Virus record (IMG/VR): IMGVR_UViG_3300042294_004185
Location: 1-52,732 of that record
Length of the DNA: 52,732 nt
Source: a virus
Direction: 5' to 3' (one strand)
The notes beneath the pieces are model-generated. The model searched no databases. It had not been told where the DNA came from and saw only the letters and a program-made list of their open reading frames with translations. The first letter of the stretch is position 1; each line of letters opens with the position of its first letter. Shown here in pieces: positions 1-6,599 of this stretch. Both the position numbers and the translations under genes were made by a program.

Positions 1-23
1 TGACGAAGCCACCCCTTTCTTTC

Positions 24-42
24 ATTTAGAATTATTCTAAAT
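24..42. repeat. 8-bp perfect hairpin repeat
   Basis: The arms ATTTAGAA and TTCTAAAT are exact complements around a 3-base loop. The hairpin lies just past the stop of the leftmost complete gene. It is very AT-rich and no T-run follows it in the minus direction, so it is at best a weak terminator or an RNA-stabilising 3' hairpin. Confidence 0.35.
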
Positions 43-49
43 AGTTAGA

Positions 50-727
50 TTAATTACCAAAAAATTCTTTTCTTCTTCTATTTACTTCTTGATCAAAAGC
101 TTCTTCTCCTTTTGCTTTCCAACTTAAATAATCTTTATATTGTGCAGGAAAATTAGCTACCCATTTATTAACAGCATCATAAGCTCGTTTAACTGTGGAA
201 GTTGATGGGTTTCGTCTAGCAATAGGAACATCAAATTGACCATCCCACCATCCCATCATGTCTCCATCAACATGAAATCTGAATTGGTTTGGGAATGATA
301 TGGTGTAAATTTTTGCTCCTGTTTTGGCTTCTAAATCTTTGGCCATTTTTTCAAAATCATTAAACATTTCTTCTCTTGTAGGAAGATTTTCATCTTCGTT
401 TAAACTTTCATTTTTCTTTAAGAAAGCAGCTACTTCAGCTGGATTAGTTGATTCAAATTCGGGTTCATCATCATATGAACCAATTTCGTCTTGATTAACA
501 GTATTGTCCCACACTACGTACATATTTTCACCTCCTTCATCACTTTCATCATAGTGAACAACAGCATATTTACCAACTACTAATGTAGCTTCTTCTGTGT
601 CTGGGGATGTTTCGAAATCAGGTAATGCTGCTATTTGTGATGTTAAATCTTCATTTAAACGAGATTGAAAAGTAATTTTATTTTCAACCAACCATTGTTT
701 TGCGTTAAAATTATCTGCTTTTTTCAT
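50..727 (-). CDS. Putative internal head (prohead-core) protein with cleavable leader
   Basis: This 225-aa protein has no enzyme motif I recognise. Its first 26 residues (MKKADNFN... to SRLNE) are nearly the same as those of the next gene upstream, while the rest of the two proteins differs. The leader ends in L-N-E, which fits the (L/I)-x-E cleavage rule of the T4 prohead protease gp21; T4 internal proteins likewise start with a short shared leader that is removed at such a site. A second LNE occurs near residue 110. The body is acidic and Trp-rich in its second half (WWDGQFD near residue 160). My inference is a protein packed into the capsid through the leader and trimmed there. The start is fixed by the shared leader. 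The gene lies 6 bases downstream of its leader-sharing neighbour. Confidence 0.55.
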   Translation of the reverse strand: MKKADNFNAKQWLVENKITFQSRLNEDLTSQIAALPDFETSPDTEEATLVVGKYAVVHYDESDEGGENMYVVWDNTVNQDEIGSYDDEPEFESTNPAEVAAFLKKNESLNEDENLPTREEMFNDFEKMAKDLEAKTGAKIYTISFPNQFRFHVDGDMMGWWDGQFDVPIARRNPSTSTVKRAYDAVNKWVANFPAQYKDYLSWKAKGEEAFDQEVNRRRKEFFGN

Positions 728-733
728 TTTGTT

Positions 734-1279
734 TTATTTAAAAGAGTTTGGTGTTAATTTGTCTTTAATATTTTCAAAAGATGCATTTAAATCATCTTTC
801 CATTCAGACTGTCCTAATAAGTAATTTATAAACTTAGTAGCTTCACCACTGTCAGGAATACTACCTATTACATCATTAGATGTAGAGGAATTATTTAATA
901 CAAAATTATCACCTTTAAGTTTTATTTGCATTGTTGCTTCTTTACCATCAGCAACTTTAGTGAAAACAAATTTAATAGTAGGATTACTACTAAACATGTT
1001 AGAGAAAAATCCTTCTTTAACTTTTGGTTTTTCAAATATTACATCTTTAAGTTTGTAATTGTAATTAGCATACCTTTTATATAAAGGATTTACTAATACA
1101 GATAAACTAAATTCATCTGGTTGAGATGAGGCTTCTTCTCCTGATGGGTTTTTAATGTTTTTAGTAGCAGCAGCAACAGCCCCCATTTGCCCTGCTAAGG
1201 CCTCATTTAGGCGAGATTGGATAGTGATTTTATTTTCAACTAACCATTTACCCGGATTAAAGTTGTCTGCTTTTTTCAT
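734..1279 (-). CDS. Putative internal head protein sharing the N-terminal leader
   Basis: This 181-aa protein starts with the same leader type as the gene just downstream (MKKADNFN, then WLVENKIT, then QSRLNE), followed here by Ala-Leu-Ala. LNE followed by Ala is a good match to the T4 gp21 cleavage rule. The rest is a lysine-rich, mostly polar domain with no family I can name. The paired genes and their divergent bodies suggest duplication of the leader and different cargoes delivered to the capsid. Its start codon overlaps the stop of the gene upstream, so translation is probably coupled. The function of the mature part is unknown. Confidence 0.55.
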   Translation of the reverse strand: MKKADNFNPGKWLVENKITIQSRLNEALAGQMGAVAAATKNIKNPSGEEASSQPDEFSLSVLVNPLYKRYANYNYKLKDVIFEKPKVKEGFFSNMFSSNPTIKFVFTKVADGKEATMQIKLKGDNFVLNNSSTSNDVIGSIPDSGEATKFINYLLGQSEWKDDLNASFENIKDKLTPNSFK

Positions 1280-1980
1280 TATTTTACAATACCTGCTCTG
1301 TATTTCATTTTATGGATAAAGTTTTCATCTATTTCTTCTTCATTATTATCCATCATCCCTTGTCTCATAAGCTTTTTTCTAAAGTCAGGAACACTTTCAA
1401 TCCAACTAATTAAAGCTGTTTCACCACCTGGATTGTCATTAAAGAAATCTTCAAATGATTCATATCCTATAGTTTGGATATAGTTCTCTACATTAGTAGT
1501 ACCATAGTAACCTTCTTTTACTTCTTTTTTGGCTTCCATAGTTTGATCAGGACGTTCAGGCATCATAGCGAATTTACCTTTTAAATGAGCTAAAGCCATT
1601 TCTAAATCTGTAGTCATTGATCTAATACCTTCGTTTTTAACGGTAGTCCACTCTTCATTTTCATTATCCCAAATGTAACCATAATCAGCACCAACAGAAT
1701 CAATTTCAGAAGCTATAGTCATCATAGCTTCATTAAAATCATCAGGTAATTGAGTTACATCAGGCATTGATTTATTTGCAGCTTCCCATTCACCTGTTTC
1801 AGGATTTAAATATGAAATATATCCTACATTAGCAATTTCTTCTGCTTTAGCATCACTATTATAGAATATTTCTAAACCTTTACCTAAATTTGAAGGATAA
1901 CCATCGTAGTGGTTGTATGTTGAAGTTAATCTTAGATCACCGTCTGTATCTAAATAACCAATAAGAGCTCTAGTTCCCAT
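1279..1980 (-). CDS. Conserved phage protein of unknown function (MGTRALIGY type)
   Basis: This 233-aa acidic protein begins with MGTRALIGYLD followed by a YNHYDGYPSNLG stretch. I associate that N-terminus with uncharacterised phage proteins of similar length, but I cannot name a function. The middle is rich in Glu, Asp and Trp, and the C-terminal part reads like a helical tail (LISWIESVPDFRKKLM). It is immediately followed by the two leader-bearing putative head proteins, and a TAATATTTATA motif lies 15 bases ahead of its start. Both point to late expression with virion genes, which is inference. Confidence 0.6.
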   Translation of the reverse strand: MGTRALIGYLDTDGDLRLTSTYNHYDGYPSNLGKGLEIFYNSDAKAEEIANVGYISYLNPETGEWEAANKSMPDVTQLPDDFNEAMMTIASEIDSVGADYGYIWDNENEEWTTVKNEGIRSMTTDLEMALAHLKGKFAMMPERPDQTMEAKKEVKEGYYGTTNVENYIQTIGYESFEDFFNDNPGGETALISWIESVPDFRKKLMRQGMMDNNEEEIDENFIHKMKYRAGIVK

Positions 1981-1994
1981 AGTTTAATATATGT

Positions 1995-2005
1995 TATAAA
2001 TATTA
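1995..2005 (-). promoter_or_regulatory. Putative late-gene motif TAATATTTATA
   Basis: An exact 11-base copy of a motif also found at 32512, 34889 and 41810. The first three bases are the stop codon of the gene upstream. It lies 15 bases ahead of the MGTRALIGY gene. It could be a late promoter box or a translation signal. Confidence 0.4.
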
Positions 2006-2434
2006 CAAAGAGTATTTTAATTTAAAAGAATCAATATAACTTTCACCTACAGCTACATCTAAAATAATAGCATTATCAGGAACACCTGGTAGTGTAGGAG
2101 CTGAAATAATGTAATCAATATTTTCATTATTCCAAACTTTCATTTTAGTTTTAGCATTTGAACGTTCTGATGTTTTGAATACCATTACAACAGGTTGACC
2201 ATTATATGCTTTACCTTTTTCTGCTTTAAATTTTTCATGTTTATAGCCTTTAGGATAAGTAACTTCTACTTTATAAGGACCATTAGCATTTTTACTTTTA
2301 TCATAGTACCAAGTTGATTTAGTTCCTTCATTTTGATACTTTTCATTAGCAAACTCATAATAAGTTCTTTCGAATTTGTCTAATACTACAGCAGGTACCT
2401 CAGCAGGTCTACCTCTACGTTCTGTTTTTTCCAT
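2003..2434 (-). CDS. Small basic protein with AT-hook-like N-terminus
   Basis: This is a 143-aa protein of unknown function. Its N-terminus has RRGRPAEVP, an AT-hook-like RGRP core that could touch AT-rich DNA. The rest is Lys/Tyr-rich and possibly a beta-rich domain. An upstream in-frame ATG would add five residues, but I chose the second ATG. The AAATAAAGGTTATG leader that ends there is also found ahead of two other genes whose starts are not in doubt (3174 and 40397), each downstream of the same promoter type. The gene has its own promoter and is probably expressed early. Confidence 0.6.
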   Translation of the reverse strand: MEKTERRGRPAEVPAVVLDKFERTYYEFANEKYQNEGTKSTWYYDKSKNANGPYKVEVTYPKGYKHEKFKAEKGKAYNGQPVVMVFKTSERSNAKTKMKVWNNENIDYIISAPTLPGVPDNAIILDVAVGESYIDSFKLKYSL

Positions 2435-2455
2435 AACCTTTATTTCCATGTCGTT

Positions 2456-2486
2456 AATATACGAATTCTATTTTAAAAAGCCAAAT
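2456..2486 (-). promoter_or_regulatory. Early-type promoter, ATTTGG-N19-TATATT
   Basis: On the minus strand an ATTTGG box is followed 19 bases later by TATATT, then a leader ending AAAGGTTATG. The arrangement matches eight other sites in the window base for base in spacing, and resembles the Bacteroidetes -33 TTTG and -7 TAnnTTTG consensus. Confidence 0.75.
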
Positions 2487-2704
2487 TACCTGTACATGAC
2501 TATTATATCACCAAAATGTTTATCTAAAACATTAATTAGATTTTCATAGTTACCACTTGTCATTTCATTTTTAACTGGTTCCCATTCAATACCTGTTTTG
2601 TGACATAAATCTTTAGCAAGACCTAATAAAGCAAAAGCATTACCTTCAGGACCCATTAAATCGATTTCGATTTTAGTTTTTTTAGGACGTTTATTTGTTA
2701 TCAT
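2486..2704 (-). CDS. Conserved small phage protein, unknown function
   Basis: A 72-aa protein with the pattern KIEIDLMGPEGNAFALLGLAKDL, then NEMTSGNYENLINVLDKHFGD. It reads like a compact alpha/beta protein and I associate this pattern with short uncharacterised proteins of T4-like phages. There is no catalytic motif. Its start overlaps the stop of the SWIM-finger gene upstream, so the two are probably co-translated. Its stop codon abuts the -33 box of the next promoter. Confidence 0.6.
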   Translation of the reverse strand: MITNKRPKKTKIEIDLMGPEGNAFALLGLAKDLCHKTGIEWEPVKNEMTSGNYENLINVLDKHFGDIIVMYR

Positions 2705-3174
2705 TAGTTTAATTGTTTACGAACTTCTTGAACATGTTTACAGCCTTTGTTTCTATCTTTAGCTCTGTAGAAACCACTACAATTACAAGTTAATTTTAAA
2801 CCTGATTTTTTAACTGTATAAAAATGACCTGGATCACTTGATGATTCAAATTTCCAAACATCTTTTTCAACAGGTACTTCTATTTTTTCAGGTTTAATCC
2901 ATTCAATATCATTCAATGTTGTTTCAGGATGAACTTCCTGCCAAGTAGGAACAATATATTTTTTACCTGATGTAGATGAAATAAACAATGTTGGTGGTAA
3001 CATAGCATGAATATATTCATACTTAAATAAATGACTACTACCACTTACTAAATGAGGAGCTGGTTTGAAACCATAAGATGTTCCTTTAGTATGTTTAATA
3101 AATCTGTTAGTGTAGGTAATTTCTTGACCTAAGATATTTACTTTGTACGTTTCTGTTACTTTATGTAATGCCAT
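2704..3174 (-). CDS. SWIM-type zinc-finger protein
   Basis: This 156-aa protein ends in a SWIM-like zinc finger: C130-x-C132, then C145-x-H147 (CNC followed by CKH). SWIM fingers bind DNA or proteins and occur in recombination and chromatin factors. The first 110 residues are a beta-rich region with no motif I know. The start has the AAATAAAGGTTATG leader of this phage's early genes and its own promoter. It forms a two-gene unit with the 72-aa gene downstream. A DNA-binding accessory role is inference. Confidence 0.6.
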   Translation of the reverse strand: MALHKVTETYKVNILGQEITYTNRFIKHTKGTSYGFKPAPHLVSGSSHLFKYEYIHAMLPPTLFISSTSGKKYIVPTWQEVHPETTLNDIEWIKPEKIEVPVEKDVWKFESSSDPGHFYTVKKSGLKLTCNCSGFYRAKDRNKGCKHVQEVRKQLN

Positions 3175-3195
3175 AACCTTTATTTCTATGACATG

Positions 3196-3226
3196 AATAT
3201 ACGAAAGGGATTTTAAGAAGCCAAAC
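3196..3226 (-). promoter_or_regulatory. Early-type promoter, GTTTGG-N19-TATATT
   Basis: GTTTGG, 19 bases, TATATT, then a short leader to the SWIM-finger gene. The -33 box lies inside the last codons of the small gene upstream, so the promoter sits within coding sequence. Confidence 0.75.
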
Positions 3227-3386
3227 CTTTTTTTTCTTCTTGCATCTCTTCTTTAAGTAACTGAACATCTAATGTAAGAGCAACACATAAACGTTCTAAA
3301 GCATCCCAATCATATTGTGCTATTTTAGCTAAAATATCATCAGGGATGCTTTGAAAAAACTCTATTGCGCTTCCATCAATCTTCAT
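3213..3386 (-). CDS. Small acidic/helical protein, 57 aa
   Basis: Translation of the minus strand gives MKIDGSAIEFFQSIPDD..., then a Leu-rich stretch and a Lys/Glu-rich end. It has no known motif. It starts inside the 3' end of the 41-aa gene upstream (11-base overlap), which is typical of coupled small genes here. Its last codons carry the -33 box of the next promoter. Confidence 0.55.
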   Translation of the reverse strand: MKIDGSAIEFFQSIPDDILAKIAQYDWDALERLCVALTLDVQLLKEEMQEEKKGLAS

Positions 3387-3501
3387 GTAAAATATCCTTT
3401 AACCAATCAGGATTTTTCTTTTTAATTTTACCTTTAGTTTTTTGTTCTTCTAACCAAATTCTTAGAACTGCCAATTTTTGATTGTTGCTTGTTTTACTCA
3501 T
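3376..3501 (-). CDS. Small basic protein, 41 aa
   Basis: The reading frame gives MSKTSNNQKLAVLRIWLEEQ followed by a Lys-rich run and NPDWLKDILHED. It is strongly basic in the middle with a hydrophobic helix before it. I know no family for it. It sits 8 bases after a basic 51-aa gene and overlaps the next small gene, consistent with one transcript. Confidence 0.5.
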   Translation of the reverse strand: MSKTSNNQKLAVLRIWLEEQKTKGKIKKKNPDWLKDILHED

Positions 3502-3509
3502 AAATGTTT

Positions 3510-3665
3510 TTAACCTTGTCCTACTGAAACTTTAATATAATTTTTTGAATTTTTATTTTTACTCATTTTTGTTTTTGCGTGAACACCTTTTCTTGATTTT
3601 TTAGGTTTTTTTCTGTAGAGTGAAGATGCACTACTTAATGTTGATTTTTTCTTTGTTGCTGCCAT
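3510..3665 (-). CDS. Small very basic protein, 51 aa (RKGVHAKTK type)
   Basis: The product is 51 aa with about a third Lys/Arg: MAATKKKSTL..., then KKPKKSRKGVHAKTKMSKNKNSKNY and a VGQG end (given here in parts of one protein). I associate the KKSRKGVHAK core with short conserved proteins in phages of this type. Its composition suggests nucleic-acid or capsid binding, which is inference. It lies 24 bases after the lytic transglycosylase gene and heads a run of three small genes. Confidence 0.6.
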   Translation of the reverse strand: MAATKKKSTLSSASSLYRKKPKKSRKGVHAKTKMSKNKNSKNYIKVSVGQG

Positions 3666-3689
3666 GCTGATACATACATGGCTTTATAA

Positions 3690-4223
3690 TTAAAGTCTTT
3701 CCCATTTACTTTTGTAATCTTTGTTAGTAGTAGCATAAATAGCATACTCATTTCTAATTGGTTGACCTGAATTATAAGCACCACAAGCCAAAGTCCAATC
3801 ATGGTGAATTGAATACCATTTACGAAGCATCTGCATACTAATTTTAACATTTAAGTCAATATTATTACGTAATTCTTTTTCAGTAACGCGTTTTTTAGCG
3901 TATGGTTGCGCCCATCTTGTAATAATTTGCATAGGCCCTACAGCACCAGCAGATGACGTTCTACGATGTTCATAATCAAAATCAAATGGGCCTCTATAAC
4001 GTGTTTCTAGATAAGCAACATTGTAAGCAATGTGTTTTGGGATACCGAAACTATCACTCCAATGTTCAATTGATTCGTACATTTGGAGTGAAGTAGTTCC
4101 AGCAGCTAAATCTAGTCTGTCTTCAAATTCATCCATTCTTCTAGTAATGTTAAGATACATTAAGCATATAACACCCAGAACAATAATTAAATACCAACTT
4201 TTTAATTTAGCAAAAATTCCCAT
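3690..4223 (-). CDS. Membrane-anchored SLT-type lytic transglycosylase
   Basis: This 177-aa protein has one N-terminal membrane segment (about residues 9-25) and an SLT lysozyme-like domain. The catalytic Glu is E73 in YLETRYR. The AGAVGPMQI motif at 92-100 and the YNSGQP motif at 150-155 are the standard second and third SLT motifs. The enzyme cleaves the peptidoglycan glycan strand between MurNAc and GlcNAc. With the membrane anchor it probably acts from the inner membrane into the periplasm, as an endolysin with a signal anchor or a wall-opening factor. Four bases upstream ends a second one-pass membrane protein, so the pair may form the lysis module. I see no holin that I can name. Confidence 0.85.
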   Translation of the reverse strand: MGIFAKLKSWYLIIVLGVICLMYLNITRRMDEFEDRLDLAAGTTSLQMYESIEHWSDSFGIPKHIAYNVAYLETRYRGPFDFDYEHRRTSSAGAVGPMQIITRWAQPYAKKRVTEKELRNNIDLNVKISMQMLRKWYSIHHDWTLACGAYNSGQPIRNEYAIYATTNKDYKSKWERL

Positions 4224-4227
4224 AGTT

Positions 4228-4542
4228 TTATTTTGTCAAAGGGTTAGCAATTTTAGCAGCATACATTCTGAAAATAGCACTACCTACTGAGTCGCTATAG
4301 ATAATATACTGACCTGTTTTACGGTCCATAATTATCAATTTGTCTTCAGAATCGATAGCAATTCTAACTTCTTTATTCAAGATAGTTTCATTTACTGCTT
4401 GTGGTTTCATTTTCAATTCTTGAAAATAATAACCTAATCCAAAACCAGCAATCAAAGTTGATGCTACAATAGTGACGTTCATAAAACGAGCGAATGCTGT
4501 TTTAAACTTTTCTTTGAACTCTTCTGTGATTAAATTTTTCAT
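4228..4542 (-). CDS. One-pass membrane protein next to the transglycosylase
   Basis: This 104-aa protein has a membrane segment at about residues 22-40 (TIVASTLIAGFGLGYYF) after a basic helix, and a small soluble C-terminal domain. The basic residues come first, so the C-terminus may face the periplasm. It is transcribed directly into the transglycosylase gene 4 bases away. A lysis role (holin or spanin-like) is possible, but no motif shows it. It has its own promoter-like sequence. Confidence 0.55.
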   Translation of the reverse strand: MKNLITEEFKEKFKTAFARFMNVTIVASTLIAGFGLGYYFQELKMKPQAVNETILNKEVRIAIDSEDKLIIMDRKTGQYIIYSDSVGSAIFRMYAAKIANPLTK

Positions 4543-4558
4543 AACTATTTTTGTTGTA

Positions 4559-4589
4559 AATATAATGATAGGATTTTAAATCCCCACGT
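4559..4589 (-). promoter_or_regulatory. Promoter, variant -33 box, N19, TATATT
   Basis: The -33 box is ACGTGG, weaker than the usual TTTGG or CTTGG, but the 19-base spacing to TATATT and the short leader ending TAGTTATG match the family. It would drive the membrane protein and transglycosylase genes. Confidence 0.55.
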
Positions 4590-4593
4590 TAAA

Positions 4594-4926
4594 TTAAGAT
4601 TTTTTTGGTCTTCCTCTTTGTTTAACAACAGGGTTCTTAAGTTCATTAATAGTACTTACTATTCTAGAACAATCTTCATACATTTCTTCTCTGATATAGT
4701 AAGGTAAATTTTCTTCTAATGTTGAAGCAAAATGTTGTCTTTCAACAGTAATGTCATATATTTCACCTTCTTCTAAACAAGTAATAGATAAAACATGTAC
4801 GTGTTTTTTCTTTGTATGTATATTTTCTAAAATACCACTTACAATAGCTTTTGCTATTCTAATATCTTTATTGTCTACTAATTCCTGAAATTCTTCAGTG
4901 TTATTGACTGTGATTTCTGCTACCAT
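4594..4926 (-). CDS. Unknown protein with C-terminal AT-hook-like tail
   Basis: This 110-aa protein is mostly acidic with a basic end, KQRGRPKKS, whose RGRP core resembles an AT-hook. The middle contains HTKKKHVHVLSITCLEEG, likely a beta hairpin. No family recognised. A second AT-hook-like protein is encoded at 2003-2434, so short DNA-binding tails recur in this block. Confidence 0.5.
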   Translation of the reverse strand: MVAEITVNNTEEFQELVDNKDIRIAKAIVSGILENIHTKKKHVHVLSITCLEEGEIYDITVERQHFASTLEENLPYYIREEMYEDCSRIVSTINELKNPVVKQRGRPKKS

Positions 4927-4928
4927 AA

Positions 4929-5114
4929 TTAAAATAATTTAAAAAAGTCTGTGTTAATATTCTTTTCCTTTAATTTACTAAATTTTTCTTGCTCTTCCAA
5001 GGTTTTGGTGGCAAGTTTTTCAAGATGTTTTTGCTTTTGGGAGTCAAAATCATTCACAATAGCATCGTGTTTTTTGTTTTTACCCTTTTTTAATAATGGT
5101 ACTCTTTTTTTCAT
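4929..5114 (-). CDS. Small charged helical protein, 61 aa
   Basis: Lys/Glu-rich and probably helical or coiled (EKLATKTLEEQEKFSKLKEK). No motif. Its start overlaps the stop of the HTH/HNH gene upstream by 4 bases (ATGA type), so it is probably translated with it. Confidence 0.5.
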   Translation of the reverse strand: MKKRVPLLKKGKNKKHDAIVNDFDSQKQKHLEKLATKTLEEQEKFSKLKEKNINTDFFKLF

Positions 5115-5755
5115 AGGCGAGAAATATATTCACTACCATCATCTACAGGTTTCGGGTCATATAGTCCTAATTCTCTAAGTCGTTGTTGAGTATAATCATC
5201 TACTTCCCAATCAACTTTTGATTCATTTTTAACTAAATGATCTTCAAGCCCCTCTAGCTGTTTGTCGCTAAATATGTCTCCGATTTGGAGGAAATAACAA
5301 TTGTAACAAAGCATTTCTAAATTCTCTAGTCTATAATGTTGTTTGTTACCATCCTTAAAATTCATTATAAGCGGCATTTTATAGTCTAGTACGCGATGCT
5401 CATGAAAACCACACGAATAGCATTCCTCTTTCATATAACCCTCTTGTAACAACCTATATTTAATTTTATTTGGGTTGAATGAAGAGGGGTCAATTCTACC
5501 TTCTATTAAATCTAATAAAGCAAAATCCTTTCTTGGGTTACCATTACTTAAAAATTTAGGAATACCTTTACCTGATTGGTTTTTATGTTGTTCAAATAAA
5601 TTTGGGTAACCAGGTTCAGTAGCATCGTAACGTTTTGCCCACATCTTATAATGAATATAAGAACAATTCAAATAACGTGCTGCTGCTTTATTTGATTTGG
5701 TTTTAGCCATAGCAGCTAAAATCATTTCCTTACCAAGTGGTCTTGCTTTAGGCAT
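5111..5755 (-). CDS. Helix-turn-helix protein with HNH-like zinc domain
   Basis: This 214-aa protein has two parts. Residues about 8-42 look like a helix-turn-helix (KAAARYLNCSYIHYKMWAKRY). Residues 112-154 hold two Cys pairs (C112-x2-C115 and C150-x2-C153) around DGN, H140 and the LENLEMLCYNCY pattern that is typical of HNH endonucleases. HNH enzymes nick or cut DNA with one metal ion. Here the first His of the usual motif is not obvious, so it could be a DNA-binding protein with a dead HNH fold or a homing-type nuclease. It lies between the DksA-like gene and a small gene, overlapping both by a few bases. Confidence 0.65.
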   Translation of the reverse strand: MPKARPLGKEMILAAMAKTKSNKAAARYLNCSYIHYKMWAKRYDATEPGYPNLFEQHKNQSGKGIPKFLSNGNPRKDFALLDLIEGRIDPSSFNPNKIKYRLLQEGYMKEECYSCGFHEHRVLDYKMPLIMNFKDGNKQHYRLENLEMLCYNCYFLQIGDIFSDKQLEGLEDHLVKNESKVDWEVDDYTQQRLRELGLYDPKPVDDGSEYISRL

Positions 5756-6057
5756 TATTCTTCCTCGTTTGATTTTACCTCTCTAAATCCATAAGGAATT
5801 TCTTGTTGAGGTTCATCCGTTGGTTCAAGTAATTTATTTCCTGCTTTACGTAGTTTATTTTCTGCTTCAATATATGCTTTATATTCATCGTGTTCTAGAT
5901 GAATAGTTTCAATCCAAGTATGGTCACCTTCACCTTTCATTACAGTGATTGTACCTTTTTTCTGTACACCTGAGCAATTAACACATGTTTTAGCTGTTGG
6001 GAGTGCTTTAATTCTACCTTCAGGTATTACATCTCCACATTTTACACAATTTTTCAT
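5755..6057 (-). CDS. DksA/TraR-type C4 zinc-finger protein
   Basis: This 100-aa protein starts with the zinc finger of the DksA/TraR family: C4-x2-C7 and C25-x2-C28, with GDVIPEGRIKALPTA between, as in the C-terminal finger of DksA. In bacteria DksA binds RNA polymerase through its secondary channel and changes promoter response. Here the finger comes first and the long coiled coil of DksA is missing, with only a short helical stretch after it (about residues 55-75). It may still bind host RNA polymerase, but it could be a plain zinc finger. It is followed within one base by the HTH/HNH gene. Confidence 0.65.
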   Translation of the reverse strand: MKNCVKCGDVIPEGRIKALPTAKTCVNCSGVQKKGTITVMKGEGDHTWIETIHLEHDEYKAYIEAENKLRKAGNKLLEPTDEPQQEIPYGFREVKSNEEE

Positions 6058-6060
6058 AAC

Positions 6061-6444
6061 TTATTTGTTTTTTTCTATATTATCTATTCTTTTTAAAAAT
6101 TCCCAAAGTTGTTCTGCTGTTTCTACCAGTACATCTTCTTCTTTACCATCAATATGATCATTAAATTTAATAGGCATTATTTCTCCTTCTTTATTATATC
6201 GATCATATACCCACCATAAAATGATATCTGTTTTCCATTCACCATATTTTAGGTGTAATAGATTTTCAATCATTATATAAAAAGGTTCTTCATAGGAAGT
6301 AATATTTAAATTATGTTGTTCTAATGAAGCTGTTCGTTCAAAACAATCATTAAGTAAATTAATTATATCTACTAAAATCTCCTTTTCACTTAAATCCTTT
6401 TTCTTTTTAGATTTAATATTTACATTTTTACCAAAATTTTTCAT
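6061..6444 (-). CDS. Unknown acidic/helical protein, 127 aa
   Basis: No family recognised. A Lys-rich N-terminus is followed by helical stretches (EILVDIINLLNDCFERTASLEQ), an aromatic core (YGEWKTDIILWWVYDRY) and a helical end (AEQLWEFLKRIDNI). Its ATG overlaps the TGA of the 52-aa gene upstream, pointing to coupled translation. Confidence 0.5.
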   Translation of the reverse strand: MKNFGKNVNIKSKKKKDLSEKEILVDIINLLNDCFERTASLEQHNLNITSYEEPFYIMIENLLHLKYGEWKTDIILWWVYDRYNKEGEIMPIKFNDHIDGKEEDVLVETAEQLWEFLKRIDNIEKNK

Positions 6445-6599
6445 AGGATAGTTGTTACGCCAAATATTTTTAAAAACTCTTTTAATGGTAATTGTTTACG
6501 TTCAGCAAATATTTTAGCTGCTTGTAATCTGGAAGTTGTAATTACCCGACCAATTGTTTCTTGATCTTTATCTCTTTTGCTATAGAATTTAAATATCAT
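6441..6599 (-). CDS. Small unknown protein, 52 aa
   Basis: The frame gives MIFKFYSKRDKDQETIGRVI, then TTSRLQAAKIFAERKQLPLK and a short hydrophobic end. The part RLQAAKIFAERKQLPLKEFL reads as two helices. Both ends overlap the neighbours by 4 bases, which fits the packing of the region and supports the frame. No function is known to me. Confidence 0.55.
   Translation of the reverse strand: MIFKFYSKRDKDQETIGRVITTSRLQAAKIFAERKQLPLKEFLKIFGVTTIL

Noticed and set aside
1-25. A short open frame starting at an ATG on the minus strand (MKERGGFV-like) at the left edge
   Set aside because: Only 25 bases are present, so it cannot be told from chance, although it may be the start of the next gene.
3635-3850. 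A 71-aa minus-strand frame overlapping the transglycosylase gene
   Set aside because: It covers the catalytic region of the transglycosylase in another frame, and the 51-aa basic gene in the same place is the better reading.
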